Positions 50,975 to 59,478 of a stretch of 64,000 nucleotides of DNA are shown piece by piece. Origin of the DNA: Clostridiales bacterium (GTDB lineage Bacteria > Bacillota > Clostridia > Saccharofermentanales > Saccharofermentanaceae). The DNA lies in contig JAFZZM010000017.1 of NCBI GenBank assembly GCA_017615755.1, forward strand, positions 1 to 64,000. The letters are read 5' to 3'. The notes beneath the pieces were generated by a model that saw only the letters and a program-made list of their open reading frames with translations, had not been told where the DNA came from and searched no databases. Numbering within the stretch: position 1 is the first letter of the stretch; every line of letters starts with the position of its first letter. The position numbers and the translations under genes were made by a program.

Positions 50975-52105
50975 TCATCCGATGTTCACATTACCGGAAG
51001 CGGCATTCGGATTAAAGATTGAATTAGCCTGCTCGTCGGTAAGAGTAATACCAAACAGATCCTTGTAATAATCCTTTGTTTCCTTAGTGATATCAATATC
51101 CGAGAAAAGATCCGGATAAGCGCATTTGGCAAGGAAGAGAAGCGTGATCGGCGTATCGGCGCCAGGTGTATAGCTTCTGTACATGCCAAGAGGCATCTTA
51201 AATACCTGCTTGTTCTTGACAGCATCAACTTCGCTCCAGTCGTAGTTTCCGATCGTGTTGTCGTAAAGGTCCTGAGGATAAGCCTGATTGAAGTTCGTGA
51301 TGAAGATCAGATCCGGATTCCATGTGTAGACCTGTTCGATGTTTACGGAAACAGAGTTATCCTTGGTTAACTCCTCACCGACATTGACGGCGCCGATAGC
51401 TTCAGACCAGAACTGGCCGAAGAACTGCTTGCCGGATGTGGTGATCGTCGTGTCATTGATCTGGAAAAGGAAGAATACACGGCGCTTCTGGTCCGCAGGA
51501 ATCGAAGAAACACGATCCTGAACCAGTTTATAGATCTCGTTGGAACGCTTGGCAACCTTTTCGGCTTTCTCGTTTTCCGAGAATATCTCACCGAGAAGGG
51601 AGAACCAGTTGTTCAGAGTTTCGATGGTGTTGTACTGCCATTTGTTTACAGAAATACCGATGGCGGCGAAGCCTTTGCTTCTCAGCTGCTCGCCCAGTTC
51701 TTTATTGGAGCCGCTATAGAAAACAACGTCAGGTTCAAGTTTGGCCAGCTCTTCGATATTTACATTCGAACCATCCATAAAGCTTGTAGATGCATTCAGG
51801 ATCTCGGGATAGATCTGGCCGAGAAGACCGTTCTTTGCGGCCAGCATACTGGCTTCATTCATGCCGACGATCTTTTCTGCCGAATCGAAGAATACAGTCA
51901 GAACAGAGGGGAGTGGAAGAATATCGCAGACTACGATTCGATCGATCTTGTTCTTAACTTCAACCTGATTACCGTTGTGGTCAGTGACAATGTGTGTTTT
52001 TGAATCGTCATTTGTGTCCTTTTTCTTGCTGCAGGCGGCGCTCATGAAGCAGAAAGAAGCCATAACAAGAGCGAGGAAAAATGACAGATAGCGTTTGGTT
52101 TTCAT
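50975..52105 (-). CDS. Substrate-binding lipoprotein of a FecB/BtuF-type ABC transporter
   Basis: 376 aa. A signal peptide with lipobox SAAC (Cys at about 25) and a Lys/Asp-rich spacer precede a class III periplasmic-binding fold: HIVTDHNGNQVEVKNKIDRIV (in part), NIEELAKLEPDVVFYSG, a long connecting helix (EKAEKVAKRSNEIYKLV) and VYTWNPDLIFITN. Such proteins carry iron-siderophores, haem, corrinoids or metal chelates. It is last in the operon with the matching permease and ATPase and with NifH/D-like subunits, so its ligand is probably linked to that enzyme. Confidence 0.88.
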   Translation of the reverse strand: MKTKRYLSFFLALVMASFCFMSAACSKKKDTNDDSKTHIVTDHNGNQVEVKNKIDRIVVCDILPLPSVLTVFFDSAEKIVGMNEASMLAAKNGLLGQIYPEILNASTSFMDGSNVNIEELAKLEPDVVFYSGSNKELGEQLRSKGFAAIGISVNKWQYNTIETLNNWFSLLGEIFSENEKAEKVAKRSNEIYKLVQDRVSSIPADQKRRVFFLFQINDTTITTSGKQFFGQFWSEAIGAVNVGEELTKDNSVSVNIEQVYTWNPDLIFITNFNQAYPQDLYDNTIGNYDWSEVDAVKNKQVFKMPLGMYRSYTPGADTPITLLFLAKCAYPDLFSDIDITKETKDYYKDLFGITLTDEQANSIFNPNAASGNVNIG

Positions 52106-52120
52106 ACAGTTACCTTCTTC

Positions 52121-53257
52121 TTAAAGTTTTTCGGAAATATACGAGATATCGCCGATCAAGTTTGGAATATCTTTACGGAATATTCTTCCTGAGAACGCTT
52201 CATGTCCGAGTGGGATGAAGTGCACATTCTCATCCAGAACGTTCCGGAAAATAGGGTCGGAAATGACTGTTTCCACACCGGCTAGTGCTTTTACGATATC
52301 TTCTTCGTAAGGCGCATAACAGTCGAAATCACGAAGACACGGGCCTTCGTTGGTAGGACAGATCACGGTAAAATGTCTGTTGTGTTCTAAGTTCAGGGCG
52401 AGGGCGAGGGACAAAGAGGTGATCTCTTCACCGATAATAATATCCTTTGTAGGACCGATATCGGAAGGGAAATCCAGTTTTGCGTCTTCGCCGGAAGAGA
52501 GTTTCTCCATGACCTCGAGGATCTTCGAAAGAAGCTTCGGACCATAGGGAACACCTTCCACATAGGGCGTGCCGAAGGTTTCTTTCAGATACTCTGCGGT
52601 CTGTCTTCCCGTAGAAGATACGACCAGATTGACCTCGGCAATACCAATGTTTTCGATGGATTCCCAGGAAGTGTTCATGGCCAGGGTCGCATTGACTTTC
52701 CAGCCGTTTTCGGTGAATAGTTTGCGCAAAGTCTCGCACTGTCCGTTGGTCGAAAAATCCAGAGGAGTGAGTCCGAGGATATTCATGACATGATGCTCTT
52801 TAGCAACATCCGTTCTTGCGAAACGACGGATCAAAGAAGATAGGGCTGCATCGGCGCCGGAAACGTAGGTGTTCATGCCCGTGGTATTGAATCCGAAAGC
52901 AGGAATGCCTGTTTCGTTTTCAATCTGCATCGCGACGCTTTCACCATCGAAACCGGTCATCGCAGGGATAGGCGTACCGGCAATTGCTATGAATCGCGGA
53001 TGAAAACGGCTGGCTTCCTCAACGATATCGGAGATCAGTTTGTTGTCATCACCAAGGATCGCTTCCATTTCCGAAATGGCAGATACGAACATCATGCTGT
53101 CCATATCGTACCATCTCGGTTCGTCATGAGTGGTATACGTGGAGTTGCATCCGGAAGCATCGTGGATGATCACCATTCCGCCCAGCTCGAAAAGAGAAGA
53201 GGCGACACCAAAAGTATCGGCACTATATGTAGATAAGATCTTGCTTGTCTGTTTCAT
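52121..53257 (-). CDS. Nitrogenase component 1-like protein, second subunit
   Basis: 378 aa. The nitrogenase component 1 fold is seen in ELGGMVIIHDASGCNSTY (Cys37), FIAIAGTPIPAMTGFD and FGFNTTGMNTYVSG. It is shorter than NifD/NifK (about 480-520 aa) and has only one Cys in the region of the P-cluster ligands. ATG 53257 overlaps the TGA of the partner subunit (ATGA); an upstream in-frame start at 53278 lies inside that gene. Proteins of this kind form heteromers that take electrons from a NifH-like protein. Substrate is unknown. Confidence 0.85.
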   Translation of the reverse strand: MKQTSKILSTYSADTFGVASSLFELGGMVIIHDASGCNSTYTTHDEPRWYDMDSMMFVSAISEMEAILGDDNKLISDIVEEASRFHPRFIAIAGTPIPAMTGFDGESVAMQIENETGIPAFGFNTTGMNTYVSGADAALSSLIRRFARTDVAKEHHVMNILGLTPLDFSTNGQCETLRKLFTENGWKVNATLAMNTSWESIENIGIAEVNLVVSSTGRQTAEYLKETFGTPYVEGVPYGPKLLSKILEVMEKLSSGEDAKLDFPSDIGPTKDIIIGEEITSLSLALALNLEHNRHFTVICPTNEGPCLRDFDCYAPYEEDIVKALAGVETVISDPIFRNVLDENVHFIPLGHEAFSGRIFRKDIPNLIGDISYISEKL

Positions 53258-54579
53258 ATGCAGCTTTCGCACCCCCATGCTTTCTTCTGGATCAATGTGC
53301 GTATATCTTTTTCGTTGTCAAAAGCATCTGCCATCAGGCGGCAAAGTTCTGTAATTGCCTGATAGCCGTAAAGTCCGCCGTTCTCAACGAGATTGACGAA
53401 GTGAGGTGCGGAATTGAAGTGAGCTGCTTTTTGACCGATGCAGAGATAATCCGTCTTTTCGTGATCGGATGCAAAACGCATCTGTGCAGCGAGTGTCGGC
53501 CAGATCTCCAGATCGGGGAAATTTTCACAGAGATAATCGAAGTCGCTTTGCTCTTCTCCGATAAAAGCATCCACATATATGCGCTTCACCTGAAAGCCTC
53601 TGGTAAGAAGCAGACGGGCAAGGCCGAGCGGTCTTGTAAATGCCGTATAGTCGATGGCGATCGGTGTGTCGCCGATCTTTTTCTTAAGATTCGCAAGGGT
53701 CTCGTCGCAGTGCTTTTCCTCAAGATCAAAATCAGGTTTGATGATGGGGAGAACAGAAGCGAGTTTTTCGACATTGGCACGGATCTCGTCATAGGAGAAT
53801 GTGAAGGGGAGGTAGAGGAATTTGCCGTTCAGGCGTGCCTCGAGATCTTCGCCGGCAACCTTCGCAGAAGGATAATCAGCGATATAGTATTCAGCCTTAG
53901 CCATTTCCTGGTATTCAGCATAGGTCTTGCACTCGGTCAGCTCATAGATCTTGATCCCGGCATCGTGCAGTGCTTTATAAAGTGTACTGTCTTTTGCAGT
54001 CGAAAAATCGTTGCCGATAAATGCCACGGAGTTCGGCTCGATGGTGTTTGGCTTCAGAAGACTATAGAATCGGCTTCGCATGATCTGGTCCGGAGTTCTG
54101 CCGCTTTTTCTCATGATCGGGTTCATGTAGCAATCCGTAAAATCGATGCCCGGATTGCGTTTTCTGAGCTCACGATAAACCATTTCCAGATCGCATCCGC
54201 AGAAGTGATGCACGCAGCTGGTATACACCAGTACGCACGGTGGCTTAGGGGAGAGCTGGTCGATAATATCGCACACACCGTCGATGATCAGATCTTCCAT
54301 ATTTCCCTCGATCAGGTTTTTCTCCTCGACCGAGACCGTCGAGAAACGGCGTTCAGCTTTCATTTCGTAGGCAGTCAGAACTACGCCGCGCAGACAACTT
54401 GCCGCACACACGAAGATCTCGTGCGCTTCCGGAATCAGCATGCCCTGATGCGCGATGTTCCAGGTTCCTCTTGCAGGGGACGAGAATTCGAGTCCTGCGG
54501 GAAAAGGACTTGGGAAACTGCATTCACTTATCTTGATCGGCCGGATATCGACTTCCTGGCCGTTAACTTTTCTCAACAT
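53254..54579 (-). CDS. Nitrogenase component 1-like protein, first subunit
   Basis: 441 aa, related to NifD/NifK/ChlN-type proteins. The N-terminal half is Cys-rich: Cys20, VCAASCLRG (Cys58, Cys62), TSCVHHFCGC (Cys122, 127, 129), which can supply an Fe-S cluster between the two subunits. A CESC pair ends the protein. HQGMLIPEAHEIFVC and FIGNDFS are also seen. It is not NifD: the FeMo-co Cys/His contexts are not recognisable, and no nifB, nifE or nifN is nearby. It lies two bases after the NifH-like gene and overlaps the second subunit. Confidence 0.86.
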   Translation of the reverse strand: MLRKVNGQEVDIRPIKISECSFPSPFPAGLEFSSPARGTWNIAHQGMLIPEAHEIFVCAASCLRGVVLTAYEMKAERRFSTVSVEEKNLIEGNMEDLIIDGVCDIIDQLSPKPPCVLVYTSCVHHFCGCDLEMVYRELRKRNPGIDFTDCYMNPIMRKSGRTPDQIMRSRFYSLLKPNTIEPNSVAFIGNDFSTAKDSTLYKALHDAGIKIYELTECKTYAEYQEMAKAEYYIADYPSAKVAGEDLEARLNGKFLYLPFTFSYDEIRANVEKLASVLPIIKPDFDLEEKHCDETLANLKKKIGDTPIAIDYTAFTRPLGLARLLLTRGFQVKRIYVDAFIGEEQSDFDYLCENFPDLEIWPTLAAQMRFASDHEKTDYLCIGQKAAHFNSAPHFVNLVENGGLYGYQAITELCRLMADAFDNEKDIRTLIQKKAWGCESCI

Positions 54580-54581
54580 GT

Positions 54582-55337
54582 TCAGCCCTCACAACATTTC
54601 AGAATTGCTTCTGCCAGCCTTCTGTACTCGTTTGCCATCTCGCTGTCCGGGAAGGCTTCGATAACAGTTTTTCCCAGATCCTCAGCGTCCGTTACGGATT
54701 CGGAACGGGAAAGGGTACCGATGATCTCGGAATGGATATCGTCACATAGCTCGAGTACTTTTTTCTCTTCATCTTTCACATTGCGCTTGTTCAGGATCAC
54801 GCCGCCGAGTGAAGCATATCCGCGTCCCTGGAAGTTTTCGAGAGCAACAGCAATGTTGGCAGCAGCGTGGATCGCCATGTTTTCACCGGAAGTGATGATG
54901 AAGATCTTGTCGGAATATCCACCACGCATCGGCATGGAGAAACCGCCGCAAACTACGTCGCCGAGAACGTCATACAGAACAACATCCGGCTGGTAACGCT
55001 CGTAAGCGCCCTTTTCTTTCAGTTTATCCAGAGCGGCAATGATACCACGCCCCGCGCAACCCAGACCCGGTGTCGGTCCGCCGGCTTCCACACAGATAAT
55101 GCCCTTGTATCCGATGGTGACCATCTCGTCGAGCTCGAATTTGTTTTTCTTTTCACGGATCAGATCCAATACCGTTTTGACTTTGGTGGAACCATGCAGG
55201 GAAATCGTCGAGTCTGCCTTCGGGTCGCATCCGACCTGCATGACTTTCAGTCCTTTATCGGCAAAAGCAGCCGCGAGGTTCGATACTGTCGTGGATTTTC
55301 CTATTCCACCTTTTCCGTAAACTGCAATTTTGATCAT
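54582..55337 (-). CDS. NifH-like ATP-dependent reductase (Fe protein family)
   Basis: 251 aa. P-loop [14 protein letters not shown], the nucleotide-linked [10 protein letters not shown], and both cluster Cys contexts: GLGCAGRG (with the Arg next to the Cys) and [10 protein letters not shown]. These ligate the [4Fe-4S] cluster shared by the homodimer, and ATP hydrolysis drives electrons to the component 1-like subunits. It is shorter than NifH (about 275-290), lacking the C-terminal tail. The stop of the ABC ATPase gene overlaps its start by four bases (ATGA). Confidence 0.93.
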   Translation of the reverse strand: MIKIAVYGKGGIGKSTTVSNLAAAFADKGLKVMQVGCDPKADSTISLHGSTKVKTVLDLIREKKNKFELDEMVTIGYKGIICVEAGGPTPGLGCAGRGIIAALDKLKEKGAYERYQPDVVLYDVLGDVVCGGFSMPMRGGYSDKIFIITSGENMAIHAAANIAVALENFQGRGYASLGGVILNKRNVKDEEKKVLELCDDIHSEIIGTLSRSESVTDAEDLGKTVIEAFPDSEMANEYRRLAEAILKCCEG

Positions 55338-56401
55338 GATTCTTCCTCCTTTGCATAGGTCACTTTACAACTTACATCCGGCAGCACAGATAGCTGATGC
55401 GCAAGCATTTTGATCCTTTCCTTGCTGCCGTCCAGATTGACACTGATCAGGTACAGATTTCTCTTTCTGTGAGGCATACCCATGCGCCCGAACAGTATGT
55501 CGTTAAACTCATGAAGGATCGCATTGATCCTCTCTGATTCCTCGAATTTGCTGCAGATGATCGACAGGGTCGCCAGAACATCGCTGTCTTCTTCATTTGC
55601 TTCAGTTTTCTCTTCGTCTTTAGTCAGGCCGACAGGAATGACATTGGCGATCATGTTGTGCTCGGTTTCAAACTGTCCGATATAAGCTTTTACGCCAAAA
55701 GCACTTTCTATGTTCTTTTCCGTGATGATCGAGGGTGTCGCTCCGAATTGAACTTTGCCGTTATCGATAAGGATCGCTTTCGTCGATCGACGCAGAGCAT
55801 GTTCCGGGTAATGCGTGTTAAAAAGTACACCGATTCCTTCCGAACTCAGTTTGGTAAGCGTATCCAGAACGATCATCTGGTTTTTGAAGTCCAGATTGGA
55901 TTCCGGTTCATCCAAAATGAGGATGCCGGCATGAGAAACCAGAGAACGGGCGATCATGGTCATTTGCAGTTCGCCACCGCTGATCTCGTTACAAAGACGA
56001 TCCTTCAAGTGCAGGATATGCAGACGATCCAGAGTTTCTTCCGCAAACCGGATATCCTTTTCCTTCGGCGTGGAGAAGAGACCGATCTGATTGGTCATAC
56101 CGAGAAGGACAGACTGCAGAACAGTGTAGCTTCCGCCACGATTATGTGCCTGCGGCACGTAAGCGATTTTGGACCAGAGTTTGGAAGCCGGCATGTCTGC
56201 GATATTGTCGCCATCGAGTAAACTTCCGCCGCTTTTCCAGTTGAGAAGACCCATTGTTGCGCGAAGCAGTGTGGTCTTTCCGGCTCCGTTCGGACCAAGG
56301 ATGCTGATCATTTCGCCGCTTTCCACGCTGAAGTTGACGTTCTCGTACAGCGTGCGGCCATTCTTATACGCAAAGGAGGCATTTTTGATTTCCAGTTTCA
56401 T
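55334..56401 (-). CDS. ABC transporter ATPase fused to a C-terminal TM1266-like domain
   Basis: 355 aa. Residues 1-245 are a FepC/BtuD-type ATPase: Walker A GPNGAGKT (36-43), Q-loop in VPQAH, signature ISGGEL (140-145), Walker [12 protein letters not shown], His-loop NTH (195-197). After an acidic linker (about 260-274) comes a second domain (about 275-350), [20 protein letters not shown] with [20 protein letters not shown] following. It matches the small TM1266-type protein encoded first in the same operon. TM1266 proteins have a ferredoxin-like fold and are proposed regulators tied to [FeFe]-hydrogenase systems. The fusion may let the transporter respond to a metabolite or metal state (inference). 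It overlaps both neighbours by four bases. Confidence 0.88.
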   Translation of the reverse strand: MKLEIKNASFAYKNGRTLYENVNFSVESGEMISILGPNGAGKTTLLRATMGLLNWKSGGSLLDGDNIADMPASKLWSKIAYVPQAHNRGGSYTVLQSVLLGMTNQIGLFSTPKEKDIRFAEETLDRLHILHLKDRLCNEISGGELQMTMIARSLVSHAGILILDEPESNLDFKNQMIVLDTLTKLSSEGIGVLFNTHYPEHALRRSTKAILIDNGKVQFGATPSIITEKNIESAFGVKAYIGQFETEHNMIANVIPVGLTKDEEKTEANEEDSDVLATLSIICSKFEESERINAILHEFNDILFGRMGMPHRKRNLYLISVNLDGSKERIKMLAHQLSVLPDVSCKVTYAKEEES

Positions 56402-57417
56402 AGATTCCAGCCTCCTTTCCTACGCATAAGAAAAATGAAGAACGGCGCACCGATGATTGCCGTAAGGATCGATATCGGGAGCTCGGCCGCAGATATGGAG
56501 CGGGCGAGTGTATCAACGATGATGAGAAATGTTCCGCCAAAAGAAACGCAGGCGGGGATCAGGTGGCGGTGGTCGTTACCGAATACCATGCGGCACATGT
56601 GAGGAACGATCAAACCTACCCAACCGACCTGGCCGCACATGGAAATGGAAGAAGCGGTAGCAACCGTTGCACAAAGGATCGCGACCATACGAAGTCTTGG
56701 CATATTTACCCCGGAAGAGCATGATTCTTCTTCGGACAGCATCAGAAGATTCAGTCTCCATCTTAGAAGGAAAAGGATGATGATGCTGACTGCTATCGGA
56801 ATCAGACCGATCAGCAGTGAAGAATAGGTTGCGCTCTGAAGACTACCCATCAGCCAGTAAGTAATGGAAGGTAGCTGCTGTTCCTGGTCGGCTGTGAACT
56901 TGACCAGGGATACCAGTGCAGAGAAAAGCGATCCCATGATGATACCGGAAAGAATGATCGTACTCATGGATTGGTTCTTGCCCTTTGCTGCAAGTATCGT
57001 CAGGAAGACGGCAAGACAGCCGAAACCGAAGGAAACCAGCTGAAGAGGGATAAGGGAAAAACCGAGAAGGATAGAGAGTACCGCACCGAAACTACTTCCG
57101 CCTGCGACTCCTAAAGTGTCCGGCGTTGCCAGAGGATTTCGGAAGATGCTCTGAAAGAGAAGTCCGGCACACGAAAGCGCACTTCCTACGACAAAGGCAA
57201 GAAGTATTCTAGGGAGACGAACATTCCAGATCGTGATGTAGGCCAGTTTGCTTACTTCGATATTTTCGTTGAATCTCGAAAGTATCGAGCGGAAAACATC
57301 CGGTACGGATACCACATAACGTCCCACGCAAAGCGAAAAAAGCAACGCCAGGACCGGCAGGGCGATCAGAAGAAGTATGTATCTGATTTTCCACGAACCG
57401 TTCTTAGTTGTCATCAT
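56398..57417 (-). CDS. FecCD/BtuC-family ABC transporter permease
   Basis: 339 aa with about 9-10 membrane helices. Seen: NVRLPRILLAFVVGSALSCAG, FRNPLATPDTLGVAGGSSFGA (in part), GWVGLIVPHMCRMVFGNDHRHLIP and ELPISILTAIIGAPFFIFLMRR, all hallmarks of the family that imports siderophores, haem, corrinoids and metal chelates. Its start (57417) overlaps the end of the restored TM1266-like frame by 14 bases and its stop overlaps the ATPase start by four. Confidence 0.93.
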   Translation of the reverse strand: MMTTKNGSWKIRYILLLIALPVLALLFSLCVGRYVVSVPDVFRSILSRFNENIEVSKLAYITIWNVRLPRILLAFVVGSALSCAGLLFQSIFRNPLATPDTLGVAGGSSFGAVLSILLGFSLIPLQLVSFGFGCLAVFLTILAAKGKNQSMSTIILSGIIMGSLFSALVSLVKFTADQEQQLPSITYWLMGSLQSATYSSLLIGLIPIAVSIIILFLLRWRLNLLMLSEEESCSSGVNMPRLRMVAILCATVATASSISMCGQVGWVGLIVPHMCRMVFGNDHRHLIPACVSFGGTFLIIVDTLARSISAAELPISILTAIIGAPFFIFLMRRKGGWNL

Positions 57418-57669
57418 GAGAAGATACCACGTTGGAATAAGCAGTCTTGCTGGCTATGCCTTCCAGACGGCCGATACGGCCGGAAAGAGTATTTATGTCA
57501 TCCTGTGGTGCATCGATGGCGATGCTGATGATACTGATTCCTTTTCGCGATAGGGGATGCCCATACGTCCGATGATGTACTGGCCGTACTCGTGAAGAAG
57601 CGAGTTCAGCTTTTCTACGGACTCTTTCTTTTCAACGATAATGCTGATCACAGCGACTCTTGTATCCAT
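57404..57669 (-). pseudogene. TM1266-family putative regulator, interrupted by a one-base frameshift
   Basis: From ATG 57669 (SD AAAGGA) the frame encodes MDTRVAVISIIVEKKESVEK and continues through LLHEYGQYIIGRMGIPYREK. It then leaves frame near 57537-57545 and stops at 57493. In the next frame the rest of the domain continues at once: ISIISIAIDAPQDDINTLSG, then RIGRLEGIASKTAYSN, ending at TAA 57404. One missing base (a G in AAGGAATC on the minus strand) explains it, and the repaired product would be 88 aa, the normal family length. Either the gene is broken or the sequence has an error. It leads the operon. Confidence 0.85.
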
Positions 57670-57687
57670 ATGATTCCTTTCTGAACG

Positions 57688-57712
57688 AAAAACCACGTCC
57701 GGAAAGACATGG
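57688..57712 (-). terminator. Terminator-like hairpin in the leader of the nitrogenase-like operon
   Basis: On the minus strand CCATGTC-TTTCCG-GACGTGG forms a 7-bp stem (one G-U), followed by five T's. It ends only about 18 bases before the first start codon, next to the SD, so it is placed to act as an attenuator. Confidence 0.65.
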
Positions 57713-57800
57713 CAACACATAAGAAAGGTACATAAAGCACAATATGGTTGTCAGATCTTTCACTCAGTAAAACTTCATGTCAGGCGACATTTCTTTAGAT

Positions 57801-57829
57801 AAGGTAACATGGAAACCAGTAAGAGTCAA
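57801..57829 (-). promoter_or_regulatory. Candidate promoter of the nitrogenase-like operon
   Basis: On the minus strand TTGACT (57824-57829), 17-base spacer, TACCTT (57801-57806). Good -35, weak -10; it would give a leader of about 125 bases. The weak -10 could mean an activator is needed. Confidence 0.45.
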
Positions 57830-57839
57830 TGAAATCCGC

Positions 57840-57868
57840 TTGACATCTTACTAATAAATCGGTATATT
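57840..57868 (+). promoter_or_regulatory. Consensus sigma-A promoter of tRNA-Thr
   Basis: TTGACA (57840-57845), 17-base spacer, TATATT (57863-57868), 21 bases before the mature tRNA 5' end. Confidence 0.92.
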
Positions 57869-57889
57869 TTATTGTGCTTTAGTGAGCAT

Positions 57890-57964
57890 GCCAATGTGGC
57901 TCAGGGGTAGAGCAATTCACTCGTAATGAATAGGCCGTGGGTTCGATTCCCACCATTGGCTCCA
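57890..57964 (+). tRNA. tRNA-Thr (anticodon CGT)
   Basis: Acceptor GCCAATG/CATTGGC is perfect, D arm GCTC/GAGC, anticodon arm ATTCA-CTCGTAA-TGAAT, T arm GTGGG-TTCGATT-CCCAC, discriminator T, encoded CCA at 57962-57964. Anticodon CGT reads ACG. Confidence 0.97.
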
Positions 57965-57965
57965 G

Positions 57966-58000
57966 GACACGCAAGGATTTTCCGTTGCGTGTCTTTTTTT
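57966..58000 (+). terminator. Intrinsic terminator after tRNA-Thr
   Basis: GACACGCAA pairs perfectly with TTGCGTGTC, then seven T's. Confidence 0.95.
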
Positions 58001-58013
58001 GTCTGATTTAATG

Positions 58014-58019
58014 TATAAT
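58014..58019 (+). promoter_or_regulatory. Possible -10 element for the solute-binding lipoprotein gene
   Basis: Perfect TATAAT at 58014-58019, 33 bases before ATG 58052; the -35 falls in the terminator T-run and is poor. Confidence 0.45.
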
Positions 58020-58051
58020 GTTCTTATCAGCAAACAGGAGCGGAATGTTAC

Positions 58052-59464
58052 ATGTTTTCTCGGAAGAAAGATCAGGTATCTACTTTGAAGTCGGGTCGAC
58101 TTGTTGCCTTTTTTCTGATCCTTTCTTTTACACTTCCACTGTTTGGCTGCCGTAAGGTCACCAGTTCTTTTCCATCAATAGAAGAAACAACGACAGAAAC
58201 TACGGAAACGACTGCCGCTACGACGGAACCGCTTCCTTCGACATATACGATCTCCATCGCTTCGCCGCTTTCTTATGAAAACTGCATTTATCTGGCCAAG
58301 CTTTATGTGCTGAAATCTTCCGGACTTCTTGCAGAAGGGATCAACGGTGAGAACATCACACTTGATTATCTTGACAGTGTTGAACTTCCATTTGCACTGA
58401 ATGTATACAGCACGGCCGAGACCGGATGTAATGCGGATACGCTTCTTCAGTGGCAGAATGCCGGGACCATGCCGGATATTTTCCTGACAGACAGTTTCGA
58501 TCAGGCCGTTTCCGGCGGGTATGCGCTTGCCGTTACGAATTACCTTTCGAGTGAACCCTTGTTTTCTCCATCTAACGTTTATCCGAAGATGGTCGAGCAG
58601 TCGTATGTTGATCAGGAGTACTACGGTATCCCGTATCAGGCTTCTGCGCATCTTATGTTTGCGGATATGGAAGTGCTGGGAAAAGCAGGGATCAACGAGA
58701 TCGAGTTTAAGCAGAACAAGAGAAGTTTCGACTCCATTCTGAGTGCACTGGCAGCTCTGAATGTCGAGACTATGGAGGTCCTTCCGTTTTATCTTGCGCA
58801 AGGACTGATCCCGTTCCTGCCGATCACTTTCTCCGGCGAAGAGTATCGTTCCTGCTCGGATCCGAAAACATTGAATCTGAACAGCTGGAAGGACTCCCTT
58901 TCATATCTGAAATCGGTCGTTTCCCAGAATAAAGCATATGAGAGCCTGGATCAGGAATCGGCATATGCGCTTTTTCAGGGCATGTCGCCACTTCTTTCAC
59001 GAAAAGTAGGTGTCTGGGTCGGCTCTTCTGATGAAGCTTCACTTTATGACAACTATATGCCGAATACACTTGTCATGATGCAGATCCCGACTCTTGATGG
59101 CGACGATCCTGCGCCGGCAATGCTTTCGGTATATCCGTTCTGTATTTCGTCTACCTGCGATCATCCCGCAGAAGCCGTACGGTTCGCATCTTTTATCGCA
59201 CTGGATGAGGATGCATTGCTTCTCGCATCACGCCTTTCACTCAGAGAGGGATTCCTTCCGGTCGTATCTTCCGGTTCTGTATGGAAGAGTGCCGTGTCTG
59301 CGCAGAAGTACGGTTCCTATCTTGTACAGTTTCAGAATCTTATGCAGGATGCTGTCTATATTCCGTCAGTAACCGCCAGCGAACAGTATGATGCGGATCT
59401 TCGGTATATTGCCACGCATCTGGATTCGCTTATCGTGGAAAAACCGACGGAAGAGACCGAGTAG
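58052..59464 (+). CDS. Extracellular solute-binding lipoprotein (sugar-type family 1)
   Basis: 470 aa. Signal peptide with lipobox LFGC (Cys at 33), a Thr/Glu linker (about 45-65; TTTETTETTAATTEP), then a large periplasmic-binding fold with MPDIFLTDSFDQAVSGGYAL and YGIPYQASAHLMFADMEVLG (each shown in part), typical of carbohydrate-binding proteins of ABC importers. No permease or ATPase genes are adjacent, so it is an orphan; it may instead be a ligand sensor. The SD AGGAG lies rather far (about 11 bases) from the ATG. The next gene starts 14 bases after its stop. Confidence 0.82.
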   Translation: MFSRKKDQVSTLKSGRLVAFFLILSFTLPLFGCRKVTSSFPSIEETTTETTETTAATTEPLPSTYTISIASPLSYENCIYLAKLYVLKSSGLLAEGINGENITLDYLDSVELPFALNVYSTAETGCNADTLLQWQNAGTMPDIFLTDSFDQAVSGGYALAVTNYLSSEPLFSPSNVYPKMVEQSYVDQEYYGIPYQASAHLMFADMEVLGKAGINEIEFKQNKRSFDSILSALAALNVETMEVLPFYLAQGLIPFLPITFSGEEYRSCSDPKTLNLNSWKDSLSYLKSVVSQNKAYESLDQESAYALFQGMSPLLSRKVGVWVGSSDEASLYDNYMPNTLVMMQIPTLDGDDPAPAMLSVYPFCISSTCDHPAEAVRFASFIALDEDALLLASRLSLREGFLPVVSSGSVWKSAVSAQKYGSYLVQFQNLMQDAVYIPSVTASEQYDADLRYIATHLDSLIVEKPTEETE

Positions 59465-59478
59465 AAGGGAGGCGCGGA

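Larger units (their letters stand above)
57733..57881. repeat. Separated 12-bp perfect inverted repeat
   Basis: TAAAGCACAATA at 57733-57744 and its exact complement TATTGTGCTTTA at 57870-57881, with 125 bases between. One copy lies in the operon leader, the other just after the -10 of tRNA-Thr. Confidence 0.7.

Noticed and set aside
53245..54996. 583-codon plus-strand frame across the nitrogenase-like genes
   Set aside because: It is a mirror of two well supported minus-strand genes with cluster Cys motifs; no SD or domain is seen.
52121..55337. True nitrogenase (nitrogen fixation)
   Set aside because: The D/K-like subunits are too short and lack recognisable FeMo-cofactor contexts, and no nifB, nifE or nifN genes are in the window.
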